64,000 bases of DNA from Ascaris suum. Its lineage: Eukaryota; Nematoda; Chromadorea; Rhabditida; Ascarididae. The first letter of the stretch is position 1. The number at the start of each line of letters is the position of its first letter. Below are positions 12,810-27,000 of this stretch, piece after piece. The stretch is taken from positions 8,160,120 through 8,224,119 of the forward strand of contig CM024190.1 in NCBI GenBank assembly GCA_013433145.1, written 5' to 3'. Made by a program: the position numbers and the translations under genes. The notes beneath the pieces were generated by a model that saw nothing but the letters and a program-made list of their open reading frames with translations, was not told where the DNA came from and searched no databases.

Positions 12810-15800
12810 ATGTACCGAGCTGTTCCCCGTCTACAATCCGCATCGAACATTGGTTCATCTCAGAGGTGGACACCGTTGCTTCAATCAGTTTTCGGTTTGA
12901 TCAGGTACGCATTTGATTTTCCGATTGTTAGTTCAGTTGTTTCGAAATATTTCGTAATGCTTCCCACTAAATGCACTGATCTAGGTGGAACAAGGTCCCT
13001 TGCAGTTGTTTACGAGATCCTCGTGCGTGCATACAAGTGGAGCAATTTTTTCGAACGGTGATGCGTAGCTATGAGGAATTAAACGGAATACGAAAAATAA
13101 GATGTAATTAGCAAAACGCATTCAGCTTAATTCGACAGCAGCAAAATTCTTAATAAAAATATTAGTGATACTAAAGTATACAAAGGAGTTGCAGGTATTA
13201 GCTGATGCAACAGGTAGCTCAAAGCAATATTATAGGTGAAGCGAATCATGAGGGTTAATGTCGCACCAACCAATATTTGCAAAGTGACTTAGCCTTATAT
13301 GTCAGGTGATAGTCTTCAGCTGTGAATGTGTCCGAGAAAGATTATTAGGACCATAGTACTAAACGTCCCGTCAGATTCCTCGCACAGAAAGTTTAAAAAC
13401 TTTGCGGCATAGCATAAAATCGAACTTGATGTGTCGATATTTCAAGGATTCGAAAATAAAAAGGATTAAGCGCTCCCGTGGAAAGTTTTTACGACCTCTT
13501 AAATTGATCGATGTTCTCAACACAAGTATTACGCATTATAGTGGGTGGCGATCGAAGGAAACGAGGTCCTTAAAGATACGTGAGTGGCATAGTAGTTGTA
13601 TCCGTGCATTGGACTTTCGTCACAGACTTATGGGACGTCGCGAAGTCATTTCTGATACTACTGCGGTGATTGTCAAAGACTGTATATGAGTTTTTTTTTG
13701 TTTGCAGTTACAAAGACGACTCAAAAGGTTTTAGCATCACAAACGGCTCCTCTTTATGATTTCTGTTGAACAGTAAAATGTTTCATCTTACTGAAGTGCT
13801 CTCAAAATTGATTTTTAATTGTAGTTCGCCTGCTGATTATTTACGATCAGCTTCTCCATTTCCCTTTCCCATCTCACCTCTTTTATTCTAAAGTCTTAGG
13901 TGTGTTCAGTATTTATCCATTTGTCGATAATTTCAAAAATACTTCAAATTGGATATTCCACATTCGCTGCTTCAACGTTTCGCTTTCTAAGCTTTTATTT
14001 TTTTATTTAATTGTTTATCATCTTAGAAAAGCGCTTTTATAGAATAAAAAAGAAGAGGATGCAGCTATTTCGGTGGACAAAAATGGTCGTATCTTGCTAA
14101 AAATACACGCAAAACCGAACGCGAAAATAAGTCGAGTCACTGGTAACTCTCCTATCGTTTCATTCTCTTTCACCAGGTTGTATAATGAGCCGTACTTTAT
14201 TCACAGATTTGGTGAACCTTGCGGGTATTTTTGTTTTGTTACCTAAAGAGGGGACGCAAAAAAAAAAAACTGAACAAGAGAATGCAATCAGCAGATATTG
14301 CCTTTATTATCTGTTGATTGCAGTTTCTCAAGTGCAGCAATTAATCAAGTGAAGTTTCTATTCAGATATCTTGAACCAAAACATAATGACCTGAAAAGGT
14401 GATCCTCGTAAAGGTGCAACAGTTTAGAATTGAACTAAAAAGTGAAGATAAATTCGTAACGTTTTTAGGTAGTGGTTTTCCACGTTGAGCATTACGGCAG
14501 CTTTTGCAATTCGCCAAAGAAATGATTCGCCTTGTTTTGTACAGCCAGGATTCTTTGCAGTGGTCTTAAATGAGTGAGCAATTTTAGGGCGCTTAGTGGC
14601 AATAATATCTACTATCAGTCAAGCAAGATTCGTCATGCCGTAACTCTTTCAGAGATCAATGAAACCGAAATTGAAGTTGCAATCGCAGCACCGCCACATA
14701 AAGGACAAGCCAACGAAGCATTAACGGATGCAATCGCCGAAATTCTTGGCCTGCGTAAAAACGATGTTTTCTTTGATACCGTAAATTTCTCTCTATTTCC
14801 TTCCGTGTACTTTTTTTGCATTTCGTTTATTTATTTATTTATTTATTTATTTTTGATTGTTTCTTGTTTTGTTGGTTTAAATTTAACGGTGTTACACACG
14901 TTAATTATTTTATTGTTTATAAATTCCGCCTTGTAATGTTAATAAGTTCCACAATCGACGACGATCTTCCGGAAGAAAAAAACTCTAAGAATCGATAAGG
15001 GGATCAGAAATGTTCGACAACGTTCTTAGGATTTCATTAATATACTTTTACCTTATAAACAAATTAGTGGAAATCTTTTCGCCGATTTATTTATGCGTTT
15101 CATTATTCAAAAAGTAAATCAACCGAACACTCAATAATGGCATAAACGAATTCGATTAAATAAAATATGAGGCATTATTGAGTTTCTTACCTAGTAATAA
15201 CCTCAGATAGAAGCAACCGAAGGAAAAGAATTACGCAGTAAAAAATAGCCAAACAAGAGAATGGAGTTGTTTTGCAGTTCTCACTGAGAACGTCCGAGTG
15301 GATGGAATTTTTCAGGTGGGAATGCTCATTGAACCGTCGCTTTTATACTATTGAATACGTTCAAATACAACTGTTTGGGTTCATAGAACAACGATGATGT
15401 GCGGATTGTTGCTCAGCTGAAGTGTACCCACTAGACGATAAAGTTGTGCAAACATTATGTACTCTATGAACTTATTGTACTTTGAGCATTGTGGCCTAGA
15501 GCATTTCATTATATATTCGTTGGACTTTGTAGTCGACAACATCTTGTAACGCATCACGTGAATCTTTTCTGAATGTTGTTTCCTGGAAGGCGATCGATGG
15601 ACGTTTGGAAAGCTCGTGAGCGAGGTGGTGAGATAGGGACAAGGGGGCGGGCATTGTTGACAGAGGTTCCTAATCCTAGCTTATCCAGAAAATTTATGCG
15701 GAAACGATTGCTTAAGTCGACTCAGTTTTATTAATTTTTTTTATTGCATAGCATGCTTTTCACGATTCATTCATCATTGAAGTCATTCATCTTTTAATGG

Positions 15801-16986
15801 AAGCGGATTTTGCGAGGTGTGCATTTGAGGTTTACTTGTTGGGTAAAGTCGAACAGCAGCTAATGATAAAACATATTCTCCAAATATTTAACACCTAAAG
15901 AGAAACAACAAAAAATGGCGCAACCATCCAAGTGTTTATTTTTAAAGCATTTTACACTCAATTAGAGTTATCTGTGAGAGGCAATCGGCTGTTCTTTTTT
16001 GCATATAGTTTTATATCGGCATCCAACAGACAATTTTAACGATAGAATATGCTCTATGCTTTAACGATGCATTATATACGAACGGACATGCCTAACTATA
16101 TTTACAATATTAGAATGCAAGCGGAAATTTAATATTTCAAGGTGACGCCGCGCGGATGTACGGAAACTGAAAGTAATTATGCCTCTGGCGGTTATTTTAC
16201 TCTGTTTTTTTTTTTTTAATCTAACCGTTACGTTGTTGTTTTCCTTTTTAAAAAGTCTATTCGAATAACTTTAATGGAAGTTCTATAGAGGAGTTATTCG
16301 GACTTAATTATCACGTGAAATTCGTCTGATAGTCTAGACGCTTTTGATACTTATTATAATATCTCAAACATGGTTTCAAGGGCTTACAGTTGACCTGGGA
16401 GAGGGGGGGAGGGCATCAATCATTGGGAATGAGACTTAAGACGACTCCTGTTTTAAAGTAACTCTAACTCTATACTTTCCATATATTATACTTGGCAACT
16501 GTTAAGGAAACAACCTTTGAACTTTTGGCTTTCTTAAGCAAAAATTGCCTCAGGAGAGAGACAAAGAGGAAATCATTTGAGAGTAGAAGAAGCTGTACCT
16601 ATTGAAGCGTAAAAACATAATTATGTCTGATAATGTATTGCTCGACTTTTTCCCCGTAGTGTTATGTTCTGTTCTGTTGTGTTTTGTTGGGACAGGAAGA
16701 GGAAGCATTGGAAGAGGACGTACTGCGTGGAACATGCGAACTTTTTTTTCTTTCAGAGTTTCTAAAAAGTGATTTTTAAGAAGGTAGGATTTTTATGATG
16801 TAAAATAACATTATCAGTTGGATTCTTTAAGACAATAATGCACTATGATGATAAACTTTATGTTTGTAGACTTCATTTTTTTTTCAGGGTGCTCGCTCGA
16901 GGTCTAAACTCCTCGTCATAAATTCGCAACGTATCACAGTCGAAGAAGTTCGAGAAAAATTAAAGAAGAGTGCGGATGGCAATTGA
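12810..16986 (+). CDS. UPF0235 (DUF167) protein, C15orf40 homologue, about 164 aa
   Basis: Member of the small conserved DUF167/YggU family; molecular function unknown, and the human homologue is predicted mitochondrial. Core exons are secure: 14043-14142, 14653-14780 and 16888-16986 (TGA). They encode ISVDKNGRILLKIHAKPNAK, then EVAIAAPPHKGQANEALTDA and LGLRKNDVFFDT, then GARSRSKLLVI and a basic helical tail. This is the family order of KPGAK, VAIAAPPSEGEAN, LRKSDV and GGKSREK. The front is less certain: 12810-12904 and 12985-13057 join in phase (2, then 0) to the core, giving 164 residues against 153 in human. The resulting N-terminus, MYRAVPRLQSASNIGSSQRW onward, is rich in Arg and Ser with no acids, as in a mitochondrial presequence. 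An acceptor 38 bases before the ATG suggests trans-splicing; an extra exon at 12517-12611 could lengthen the front. Intron 4 (14781-16887) is 2.1 kb without a visible gene. Confidence 0.8.
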
Positions 16987-19100
16987 TGAATTCAAAGGAG
17001 AGTGTTTCCTGTGATTGTTGTGATCATGCCTTCCACAATGAAAAAAAATGAACTATACTTTTATCTAAAGGTAGCAACAGCAGCAGAGGTAGTTGAAATG
17101 TTAGGTGTGAGATGAGGTGACTTTTTGGGGAGGAAGGGAGGGGGGGTTGGGGTGGGAGGAGCAGAGCAATACATCCATTCGACGAAGCTTTCCCTTTATA
17201 CTTTTTCGATTCGATGAGCACACTTTTTTAAAGTAATCCCTTTTTTTCAATATTTTCTTCGGAAGATGTTTTACAAATGCGCTCGACTATTGCTTAAAAT
17301 TGCGTGTGCTAACGCGTCTTCCTCGAATTTCCACCTGAATCCAATTCGCGCATATGCTGTATTCATATTTCTACTGTTCTTCACCTTTCATAGATATCTT
17401 TCGCGATATTCGAATGTCTATCAGATTCTTTAGTGTTGGCGTTCTCTGCACTTTGTTGAATGTCATATATTTCCACATTCTTCGAATTTTTTAAGTTATT
17501 TAGTTAGTTGAAGTAGTATTCTACAATATAGTGCTTCTAGTGTTCTTAGCGATGTTGTCTCCTCTCTGATCGATACTGCTGTGTTGTCTGTTCTATTTTT
17601 AGGTTCGAGAGTGTGAATGGAAAAATAGCTCCTTACTCGTTTGTAGTTATCTAAATATGTTAACGAACTGGTTATCTTAGATGAATCGAAGTGATGCTTT
17701 TTTTCCGACTGATTTTCGTTCAATGGCTTAAACAAATCGCTTCTGTTAGTTTCTTTTTTTTTGGTGGTAGTTGATGGGTTTTGATGGTCTCTGAATATCA
17801 TGTCTTTCGACAAAAATAATGTTATTATCCTGGGGTAAAGAGGAAAAGAGAGCGAAAGGGGTGAAGATTTCCTACTGAGATCCCACTCATGCGGATGTTC
17901 TATCGAAAATCCTTCAAATCAGAGAGTGAGACATCAATTTCTTTGCTCTTGCATTTCTTGCTACATTTATGAGGTTGCTATTTGGAATGTCTATTTCCGC
18001 TTTGCCTATAGCACATGATAATATGGCACTTAAAATTTCCATTACCATGAAAGAATTGCATTGTACTCAATGAATATTTATGGATGATTTTTTCATCGCT
18101 TGGAAGCATCAATTAGCGGCAATTAATTGAAATTAGAAATATTTTAATAAACTAAAGTGAAAACTTTGGAGGAGGAAAATTTTCTGGATGAAAAGAAGTT
18201 AGCTGATGGTGTAAAGCGTTGATTGATTGATTGAGCGGTGACAAAAAGCGAGAATAATTGTTCGCATAATGCATTGGATTTGAGAAATGCAAGTGTATTT
18301 GTTTTAATTTTTTTCATTTATTTCAAGAATATGAGATGAGCACACCAAAACCCCAAATCTGAAATGAGCCAAGTACCGTTATTATGTTATGTACGTACAC
18401 CGTTCATGTTTTGTTTTGTAGTCCCTTAACCCTTTCCGCCTTTCCCCCATTCAGGTGAGTGGTATATTTGCGATTACGTTTACAATAGCTTTCATTTATA
18501 TCAGTTGCTATATACTCGAATAAATATTTAATTCAAAGAGTTATGCAGAGGTTGTATTTGTTCGTCCACTTGCGTGGTACTTTTCAAATTATCGCAGAAA
18601 AAAACTAAGGGGAAAGTGCTTCAGGAGAACGAGTGCAATACACGCTGTTAAACCTATGATTATTTTAGGTATAGAAGTAGAAAGTGAGCGTCTGCTCAGG
18701 TATATGCGCTGAGTAAATTCGACACCATCCTGAAATCAACTCAATCATCGAGCACAAAAAAATCGATGTGTTGAAATTGCTGATGAACAGTCTCATTGCA
18801 GATCAACTTTTATATTTCATTGTTTTCTGGATAGTTTATTAACCGATTAGCTATAAAAATTACCAGATACGGCGCTGTTAGTTAACAACCGATTTACCGC
18901 TTAAGGTGGCCGATTTCTTAGGTCTAAGAAACAGATATCGGATTCCCAACCATCTTTTAGTTTTATGCTTATCAACGGATAAGTTGTTAAGAGCTGATAA
19001 GAGCAAAAGTACATGCGAAATTATTTCGATGTCAAAGACTCTTAGTAAAACGGCTTTTATTACAATGTAAAAACGTTTAAGAGCCCGCAATAAGAACTTT

Positions 19101-19101
<1 letters not shown>

Positions 19102-19164
<63 letters not shown>
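19102..19164. repeat. (CT)n microsatellite, 63 bp
   Basis: A nearly pure CT dinucleotide run followed by an A9 tract. It lies in a gene-free stretch. The Arg-Glu repeat ORF on the minus strand is a consequence of the repeat, not a protein. Confidence 0.95.
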
Positions 19165-19167
<3 letters not shown>

Positions 19168-21964
19168 AAAAAAGATTTGTAAATTATCAAGTGGTAAGCT
19201 GGTGGGAGTGAATTCGCATGTTCGAAATTCTTTTCAGCTAAGGATTTACTTCCCATATACCTTTTAGATACCTCCTGAAATGTCTTCCAAGATATACATT
19301 CCAAAATTCACTATCGTAAATATCCGGGGGCAGCGACTATACGAAAAACAGATCCACATACACGTGTTACGGATCATTTCAGAAGTTGTAAGGCGGATTT
19401 CTTCTTATGAATCTATAGTGGCATCAGTATGTAGCGCTTATTGAAACACCAATCAAATTAGTGATTGCTCCGTAGAAGTGTCAAAGCGTAATATGAAATA
19501 TTAATTTAAGATATAATTCATTTACGAATCAACTGCATCTTGTCGAGGTTTTCTGGTATAATCAAAGAGCCAAAGGAATAAATCTGTTGGTAAACATTGA
19601 TGGTTGGGGAATATGACAGAGTGGTTGATGTTTTGCATCGAAAAAGATTGAATGGATATTGCAACGATCAACATAAAAATTGTTCAACGAAAAGAAATAC
19701 GAAAAAATTTTGAGGGGCTTAATTGGAGCTCCACTGCGGAAAGACAAAAATGAATCGCTATAGTATTGAGGGAACGGTGGAAAGAGAGCATGACCTCATG
19801 CCTTAGACGGTGAAAAGAAAGCACGACCTCATGCATCAGGACATTCAGCTTTTACGCAGCATACCTCCTGGGCTCAGGAAACACTTTGAGCGATCGACGC
19901 ACAATACTCTATGAGCTCGAATCTGTACGCAGATTGTGGAAAAAACTTGTTTGAGCATGTTCTCCAGACAGAAGCAACCTTGAATCATCACAGCGAGAGG
20001 AACTCTATATGCAGATATCAATCTGCCTAATTTACATATAGGAATCATTGAAAGGGATAGATGCCTTCACCTAACCATTTTTAGACAAGGTATCAGGGTT
20101 GGCAGCAAACATGATCTGACTTTTCTCCACTAAAGCCCAAAGTTAACGCGGCAATGTGCAAGATTTTCGAGATAGCATTACTCCCTTATTTCCAACCTCG
20201 CTGCAAAACTAAGCAGTGGCGCTCCCGGCAAAGTTTTGCACCCGTCCGCAAGCCAACGATTTCAGAGAATTAATGTCGAAATCGAATACCTGACTTCGCG
20301 TAGTTGGTTGATTTGCCCTTTTTTGGTCGCAATCTGAGTTTGCTCCCCTCCTAAGTGTAAGATAGTCCGAAGATTGGGACCAGCTTTCAAGAGCTGTGTG
20401 GTTAAGTGGTTAGCTCGTCCATATATGGAGTGAGACTTACTCTCAGTGGTGACTATATACCATATGCTTCCTTTCAGACTTGGACGTCTAGTTGTTTAGA
20501 ACATGAGGTTTCTGAATCTTATGTTTTAATTATTGTTTTATAATTCATCGGCTTTACAAACTACTCGCTTCTGGTTCTATCGCATTATCTTGTGGCACAA
20601 TTAACGACGGCTCAAAAGTACAAATTTAAAGCTGCAAAAGTGCAAATAAATCATGGTTCGCAACCGGGTAACTCATGCTTATAAATTGCATGGAATCATT
20701 TGACGCGATTGATCTAGAAGAAAATTTCCATTTATCAACAACAACTGGTTTTGATGTTTTGTCGGTATCTGTGTGTATGTTTCCACGTTTCGCTAATAAA
20801 TGAGTTTTGCGGTTTACCCGATATAGAAGAGCGGAGAGGTGGGATAGTATACGCGAGACATTTCAACAACGTTCATTTCATTCGACGGCTCGCTGTATCG
20901 GGTGTATGTTGACGTTTCTTTGTTGTGCACTTTTCCGCGATGTATTGTTAAACTTTTGAGAGGATCGCTTGCTACGTTCAAAGGTGAAAGGAGGAGAATG
21001 ACAAGAGCCTAACAACGTTTTTTTTTCTCTCATCTTGCATCCCTCAAGGTTTATGGATCACCAGCTAGAGGTTTTGATGTGATGATTCATCATTGTACTT
21101 GTGTTAGGATCCCTTATGTTTCTTCTAAGGAAGCATTTCATGTGGACTATATTCCAAATATGGCGTCTGTAATACATTCTCTGCTGTGCCTTTCTGACTC
21201 AAATGCTACTAGTGTTCGTCTCGCTTTTCGCCTTTGATATTAAAAGAGGAAAAAATGGTAGTGGGGGAAGCGAGGTGGGGGGAGGGGGGTTGGGGAGGAA
21301 GCTCTGATAGTTGATAATGGAAGAAAGTGACGATTTCCGGCGAATCAAGCTTATTGTGCAGTTTTCATTAAATGGCGAACGCAGACGCGTTTTCATGCTA
21401 GTAGGTGAAAGCTGTCTTGCACCTATTGCACTGTGGATGAGTCATAATACTGCTTATCGATATTATTTCATTCACATAAGTGAATCATTCCCGATTACAA
21501 TTGCTGAAAGCACTCGTTTAGTCGACATATATGACGCATAACGTTTGTTAGTTTCCCATTAGGCGATACGCGACCGTCTCAGGTAGTTTATTGGAGAAAC
21601 GATTTTTGCCCTCACGGAACTCGTCAGAAAGCGTTTTGGCGGATAAGAAGTCTAAGAGGAAGTTTTCCCAGAAATTCCCAACTTTACTAGGGGATTTCAA
21701 ACGAAAGTGAGAATTCCCGATCAAAATGGGTAATTCCAAAGGCTCCGATCCCCAAGCTGTAAGGGCCTTCAGCTTTCCGGCCGTCGGGTGAAAGTACGTA
21801 CATTCTAAGACGTAGGTGTGTGTATAACCATATGTAATATGTGTTTTTGTCAAATTCATGTACGTATAAAATAGTATTATCTTGCATTACGTTTGCTGTA
21901 GATGATTGTTGTTTTATAAACAAATATTTTGTAACTGTGTAGTATACAGCTAGGTCCTTTTATC

Positions 21965-22069
<105 letters not shown>

Positions 22070-24044
22070 GCTAGTTAGCAAGGATGGTTTTTTTTTGCAG
22101 TTAACTAACGAAAAAGTTTTGTAGAGACTTTCGAAACGCCAGTTTTCCTTGAAAATCTCAAAATTCAGAGGTTGCCCGATTTTGTTCAGGAAGTGCTCCT
22201 TCAGGAATCAGCAATTTCTTTCTGGAATTCTCCAAGATAGACACCTCAAGTAAAAATCACCATCCGTCACATTAGAACGCAAATGCGCATTAGCATTCAA
22301 GGATGACGAATAACGATTTATGTTTTAATGACAAAATAAACTTTCAAAGTTTGTGCTCATTTTTTCTGATATCTTTAATTGCCAACAAAAGCATTACGAG
22401 GCCTATAATTGCTCCTTTAGGTGCTCTAAGTGAATGAATTGTTTTTTTTTTTCAACAGATTATGAGTTTCCGCAAATTTCCAGATCAAGGAGCCAATCGT
22501 AATTGCAAAATAGTTTACATTAACAGCTGAATGGGACACAAAACATCGAAATCAGCGCGAAAGTAACAAAACTATAGAGCAGAAACAAAGGTCGGAAATG
22601 CTTCACAGTTTTTTTGGTTGCGATCATTTTCGTGCCTTTTCGGCGTTTTCATCTCAGCCCCAGTAAGTCATAGATAGTTGCATGCTTTTAATCTTGCCGC
22701 TTTTTTGGTCATAGTTCGCTTCATTATCACTCAACCTATGTATTTCGCATTTTTATTGGGTAAATATTCATTAAGCAATTCTTGTAAGTCTTATTTATCC
22801 ACTCTTTATATGAAAATTTGTTCAGAAAATTTCAGCGTTTGATACTGTTTGTGACGGGTAGTACATATTTCTTCGACATCACTACGCCTTCCCTCCAATT
22901 CCGCCAACCGTCCGAGCCACTCTCAAATATGCAAACGACCCGACGTTATCGGTTGGTTTTGTTTACTGAAGGTGGCTGCGGAATTCTGCCGCACTCCCTT
23001 GTTTGATCGTATTGCTTCACATAGTAGATTTCTTTCGATCCAGGCGGTGCATTACTTCTTAATATTGGAACGAACAGAAAAACCATACCGCAGTCATTGA
23101 TTACAGACTAATAAACCACTTGTAGATGAGACTGGCATATGGTACTCTCGTTGCGTTTCTCTTAGAATTGTTCATGTCGTCAGCGAACTTCATGAGGGTG
23201 GATTTCAAAGTATGGGACACTGAATGTGATGTTTTGAGGAGATATAGCTGGACAGACACATACATACGTAACAACATGACAGACACATATGTACATAATA
23301 GAGACATAAGACATGATGCTACTCATAGCATCGGTCAAAAAAAAAATCTTCGAGTGGCAGATGTCATAAATTTATCAGTTCATTTGTATTCGGCTAATTG
23401 TGAAAGATGGTTAAGCTGGAGTGGCATTAAATAGAACTACATTAAATAGAAAATAGAACAAATAGAATAAAAAACCACATTGATAGCAACAATTTTTATT
23501 GCGTCGCTTTATCAATTATGCGTTATTAAAACACGAGCAACTTGGCAATTAGATAGTAGTTGCTATCATTATTGCTGCTTTATGCTATCACGTTGTCGCC
23601 ATTCGAGATATGGTGTGATCTTATGGCACCAGTTTTGCGTATTAGGGAACATCACCCGTTACGAACTTTTAATACTAATAACTCATAGTTATAGATTTTT
23701 ATGGAATTAATTCTTTTATCCTATTGAATTACGAATGAATTCGATCATTTCATTGTTGCTTTTTCAATGCTTTGCATATTTTTATTTTTATATCTTTTGT
23801 TGAGAAAAGTTTTCAATTTTGATGTTAAAATTCGTATACTTTTTAAGTTGTGGGAATGCTTAAATTCTTTAAAAAAAGTTTTACTGTTTTCTTGACGATT
23901 CGTTTGTTAGCGTACATTGTTTTATTATTGCATGGTATTGTATGATTAATGAGTATCTATTGATATAGAAGATGCGAAATTGTATTTTTAAGGGCTGTGG
24001 CGAGCAAAGCGTTCGCCCTAATCGAGCCAAACAGTGAACAGACA

Positions 24045-27000
24045 ATGATGAACATTACAGAGTGGAGTCCGGCTCAGTGGAAAAAGTTCGGCATCGGTTT
24101 CTTTCAGGTGTGCGCTGTTTTAAGTGCTTCTTGCAAACTCAAGTCTTCTTTGTTCTCTTTTGTTCTTTTGTTAGAATATGCCAAATTTTGCAGTAAAAAG
24201 TACATTAAATGAATAGAGGTCAGTTTTGTGGCCATGATTCCCGTTTGTTGAAGTGAATGATGAACAAATTTAAATACCTTTTAGCTTACAAGAGTTTTAA
24301 GAGATTGCTTGCTTTACAAATGCGCTTTTCTTCGTTTATAATTGCGAATTTTCTTGCGGGAATTTTCCTTTCTTACTACTTTATTTTCTTAATGAGTAAA
24401 GGATGAAGGGAGCATATTTTATTCCTCAAGCCTTTCGTTGATTATAAATATGATATATATTTTGTCTCAATCCTTTAGTTATCTGCGAAGTGCATTATAT
24501 TATTTGCAGCAGTAAGTAATGGCAACTACTTATCTTTCATTTGAGTTGATTATGAACCTTGATTTGGGCCTGTCGAGGCTTAGAGCTGCAGATACGTTTT
24601 GACGAAACTGTTAAATGATAGCTGCTCATCTGTTAAATTCCTGAAGTGTAGACTGCAAAAATAAGTTGGTTTGCGTGCTAGAGAATTGCAGTTTCTTTTC
24701 TCTTCTATCTAAGATCATTTGAGCAATCAAAGCATCTCTGTATACTCTTAGTGTAAATAATTCTTTTTACTCAGGTGCTGCTTTCATTTGCGAGCTTCCG
24801 TCTGATGCAGTTTGCGGTGAGGTGGTATTTGTTTGGAAGGTGCACATTTCGTACGTTTTCTTATTTCGGATGGCGGCAAGATGCGGTTGTCAACGATCGT
24901 GAAGGTGCAACTAATATACGAAGCAGTCAATCCCTTCTGGTTTGTCTTATCCCTTCCATCATAACATTGGCTGTTTTTTTTTTTAAACTTAAAAGAGGAT
25001 CTAGTTGCTTCGATGAAACTTCGCGCATCTTCATGTATTTTTTTTCCCAGTTCTTTTGAGTGAATCATTGCTTTTTTCTATCTTATTTTGCAGAGGTAGC
25101 TTCCCTCAACACAGCATGTCTAGCATGCGGTACGGTGAGAAGCGTCTGTTTGCTATTTAATAAGGAAGTTGTGCGAGGTAAAATGTGCTCGTCCTCTTCT
25201 TTGAGTATAAACGATGATAGGTGATTAACTGTGAGGTTGTTAAACGATCATTTAAAATTCCCACATATCCTTTTGTGAAAATTTTGAGTCAAGCAACACT
25301 GCAGCAGATGTGGGAGAGGGTGTGTTCCTGAATTCTTTGAGCGATAAAACATTTTTTTCCCAAAATGAAACGATGATTTTTTTTTTTGTTCTTGTTGTTG
25401 AAGATTTTGCTGAAAATTTGTTTTGGAAATGAATCTGTGGAAGGCTACCTGACCTTTATTAGTACTAAATATGTGGAAGGCTACCTGACCTTTATTAGTA
25501 CTAAATATGTGGAAGGCTACCTGACCTTTATTAGTACTAAATATGTGGAAGGCTACCTGACCTTTATTAGTACTAAATATGTGGAAGGCTACCTGACCTT
25601 TATTAGTACTAAATATTAGTTATAATAGTGAGTGGCGGAAATGATTCACTATGTTTTGGATGCAGTTTTTCTGAATAGAATGTTTGTATGACGAGGGATT
25701 CTATAGGCAGTGGTGATATTACAATGCTAAATTCATATCTTTCTGTCTTTATTGAAACTGTCGACTTACTTCCTGAAATTTTAGGGTCATCGGCACTTTT
25801 GACGTTTTTAAATTGAACGTGAAAGTCGTCCACAGCTTAAGGCGTCCTCCGTATTATGATTCGAAATGTGGATCGCTGATTTCAACGTGCGAGTGCTAAA
25901 ACTTTATTGTCTCATAGGTGATACTGGGAGATAGGCAGGAATACGCAAAATTCAGTAGGCTGCTTCTGACAGTCGCGCCGCGTGATAGGAAATATTTCTC
26001 TTACATGATTTGAAGTGGTGTTAAGCAATTTGCTGATGAGTCTTGCGCTTCCAGGTTGTTCCACCGAATAAGAAATGGCGCATTTCGAACGAGGCGGTAT
26101 CACTGATCCATTCGGTGGTCTCCGGGTCGTGGGCGCTTTACGCTTGCCTGGTTTATCCCCAACTGTTAGAAGATATGGTGTATTATAATAACACCTTTTC
26201 GCACTATCTCGTTAGTTATTTTGCAGTTATTTTCTTGTCGTTTTATTTTCAACAAGGCGAGGCGGATTTGTCTTGATTACTGACTGCAGCACTTATTGGA
26301 CATTCTTGAGATATAGAATGAGCTGATAGAAGAAGGATAGCATGTCTGAAAATAAAAGGGGGAAGGAGGGATAGGAGAATTTGCTTATTTTGTGGAACTG
26401 TCTTCCGGCAGGTGTATACGGCAAACGAATGAGACGGCGGTGACGTTGCGAAGAACGATCCTGGCAAAAGAATCATCTTATTTATAATTTGATTAATAAT
26501 TTTATTGATCATTTTGAGGGATTTGTTTGGGATAAAATTGCGTTAAAATTGAAAGCTAGCTGTTTGTGGGGGAGGGGGAGGAAGGAGGAGGGGGAATTGT
26601 TTCATTTATTGGTTAAATTCGCAACTTGCAGATCCTTCTTTCGACGGGCTATTTATTGCACGATCTCATTGATTTACTCATTAATGAGCGGTCTCTTCGG
26701 ATTATGGAGTTGCTATTCCATCACGTGATTGTATTAATTGCTTTTGCTACAACCCTCGCCACAGGATACTTCCTTGGTTAGCGAACTGATACTTCTTTCT
26801 TATATCAATGAGGTGCTCTTTTTTTCTGCGCCTTATCACAGGCAGCCGTGTTTGCTTCGCGTTTTTATCATCGAAAATCTCGCCTCGTTTCCGCTGATTG
26901 ATTTGAAACTTATACTTCCATGTGAAGGAAGGTTGCCAGCTTGGCAAGTCCATTGACTAGGTAGGCTTAGTGGTCCTTTGAGACCTCACCTTTCAATGGA

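Noticed and set aside
19077..19304. ORF with a long Arg-Glu repeat
   Set aside because: Direct translation of the (CT)n microsatellite.
20380..20460. Possible tRNA-like sequence with GTGGTTAAGTGGTTAGCTCG
   Set aside because: No acceptor stem or B-box could be paired; resemblance is limited to a D-arm-like stretch.
25094..25180. Exon-like segment with TTTTGCAG acceptor and GTAAAA donor in TLCD intron 2
   Set aside because: Its phase does not fit between TLCD exons 2 and 3; those two join directly in frame and match the family without it.
25436..25615. Regular repeats suggesting a CRISPR-like array
   Set aside because: There are no spacers: the copies are directly adjacent, and the genome is eukaryotic.
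25386..25619. 77-codon ORF with a 12-residue repeat
   Set aside because: It is the translation of the 36-bp minisatellite within an intron; no splice sites or homologues support it.
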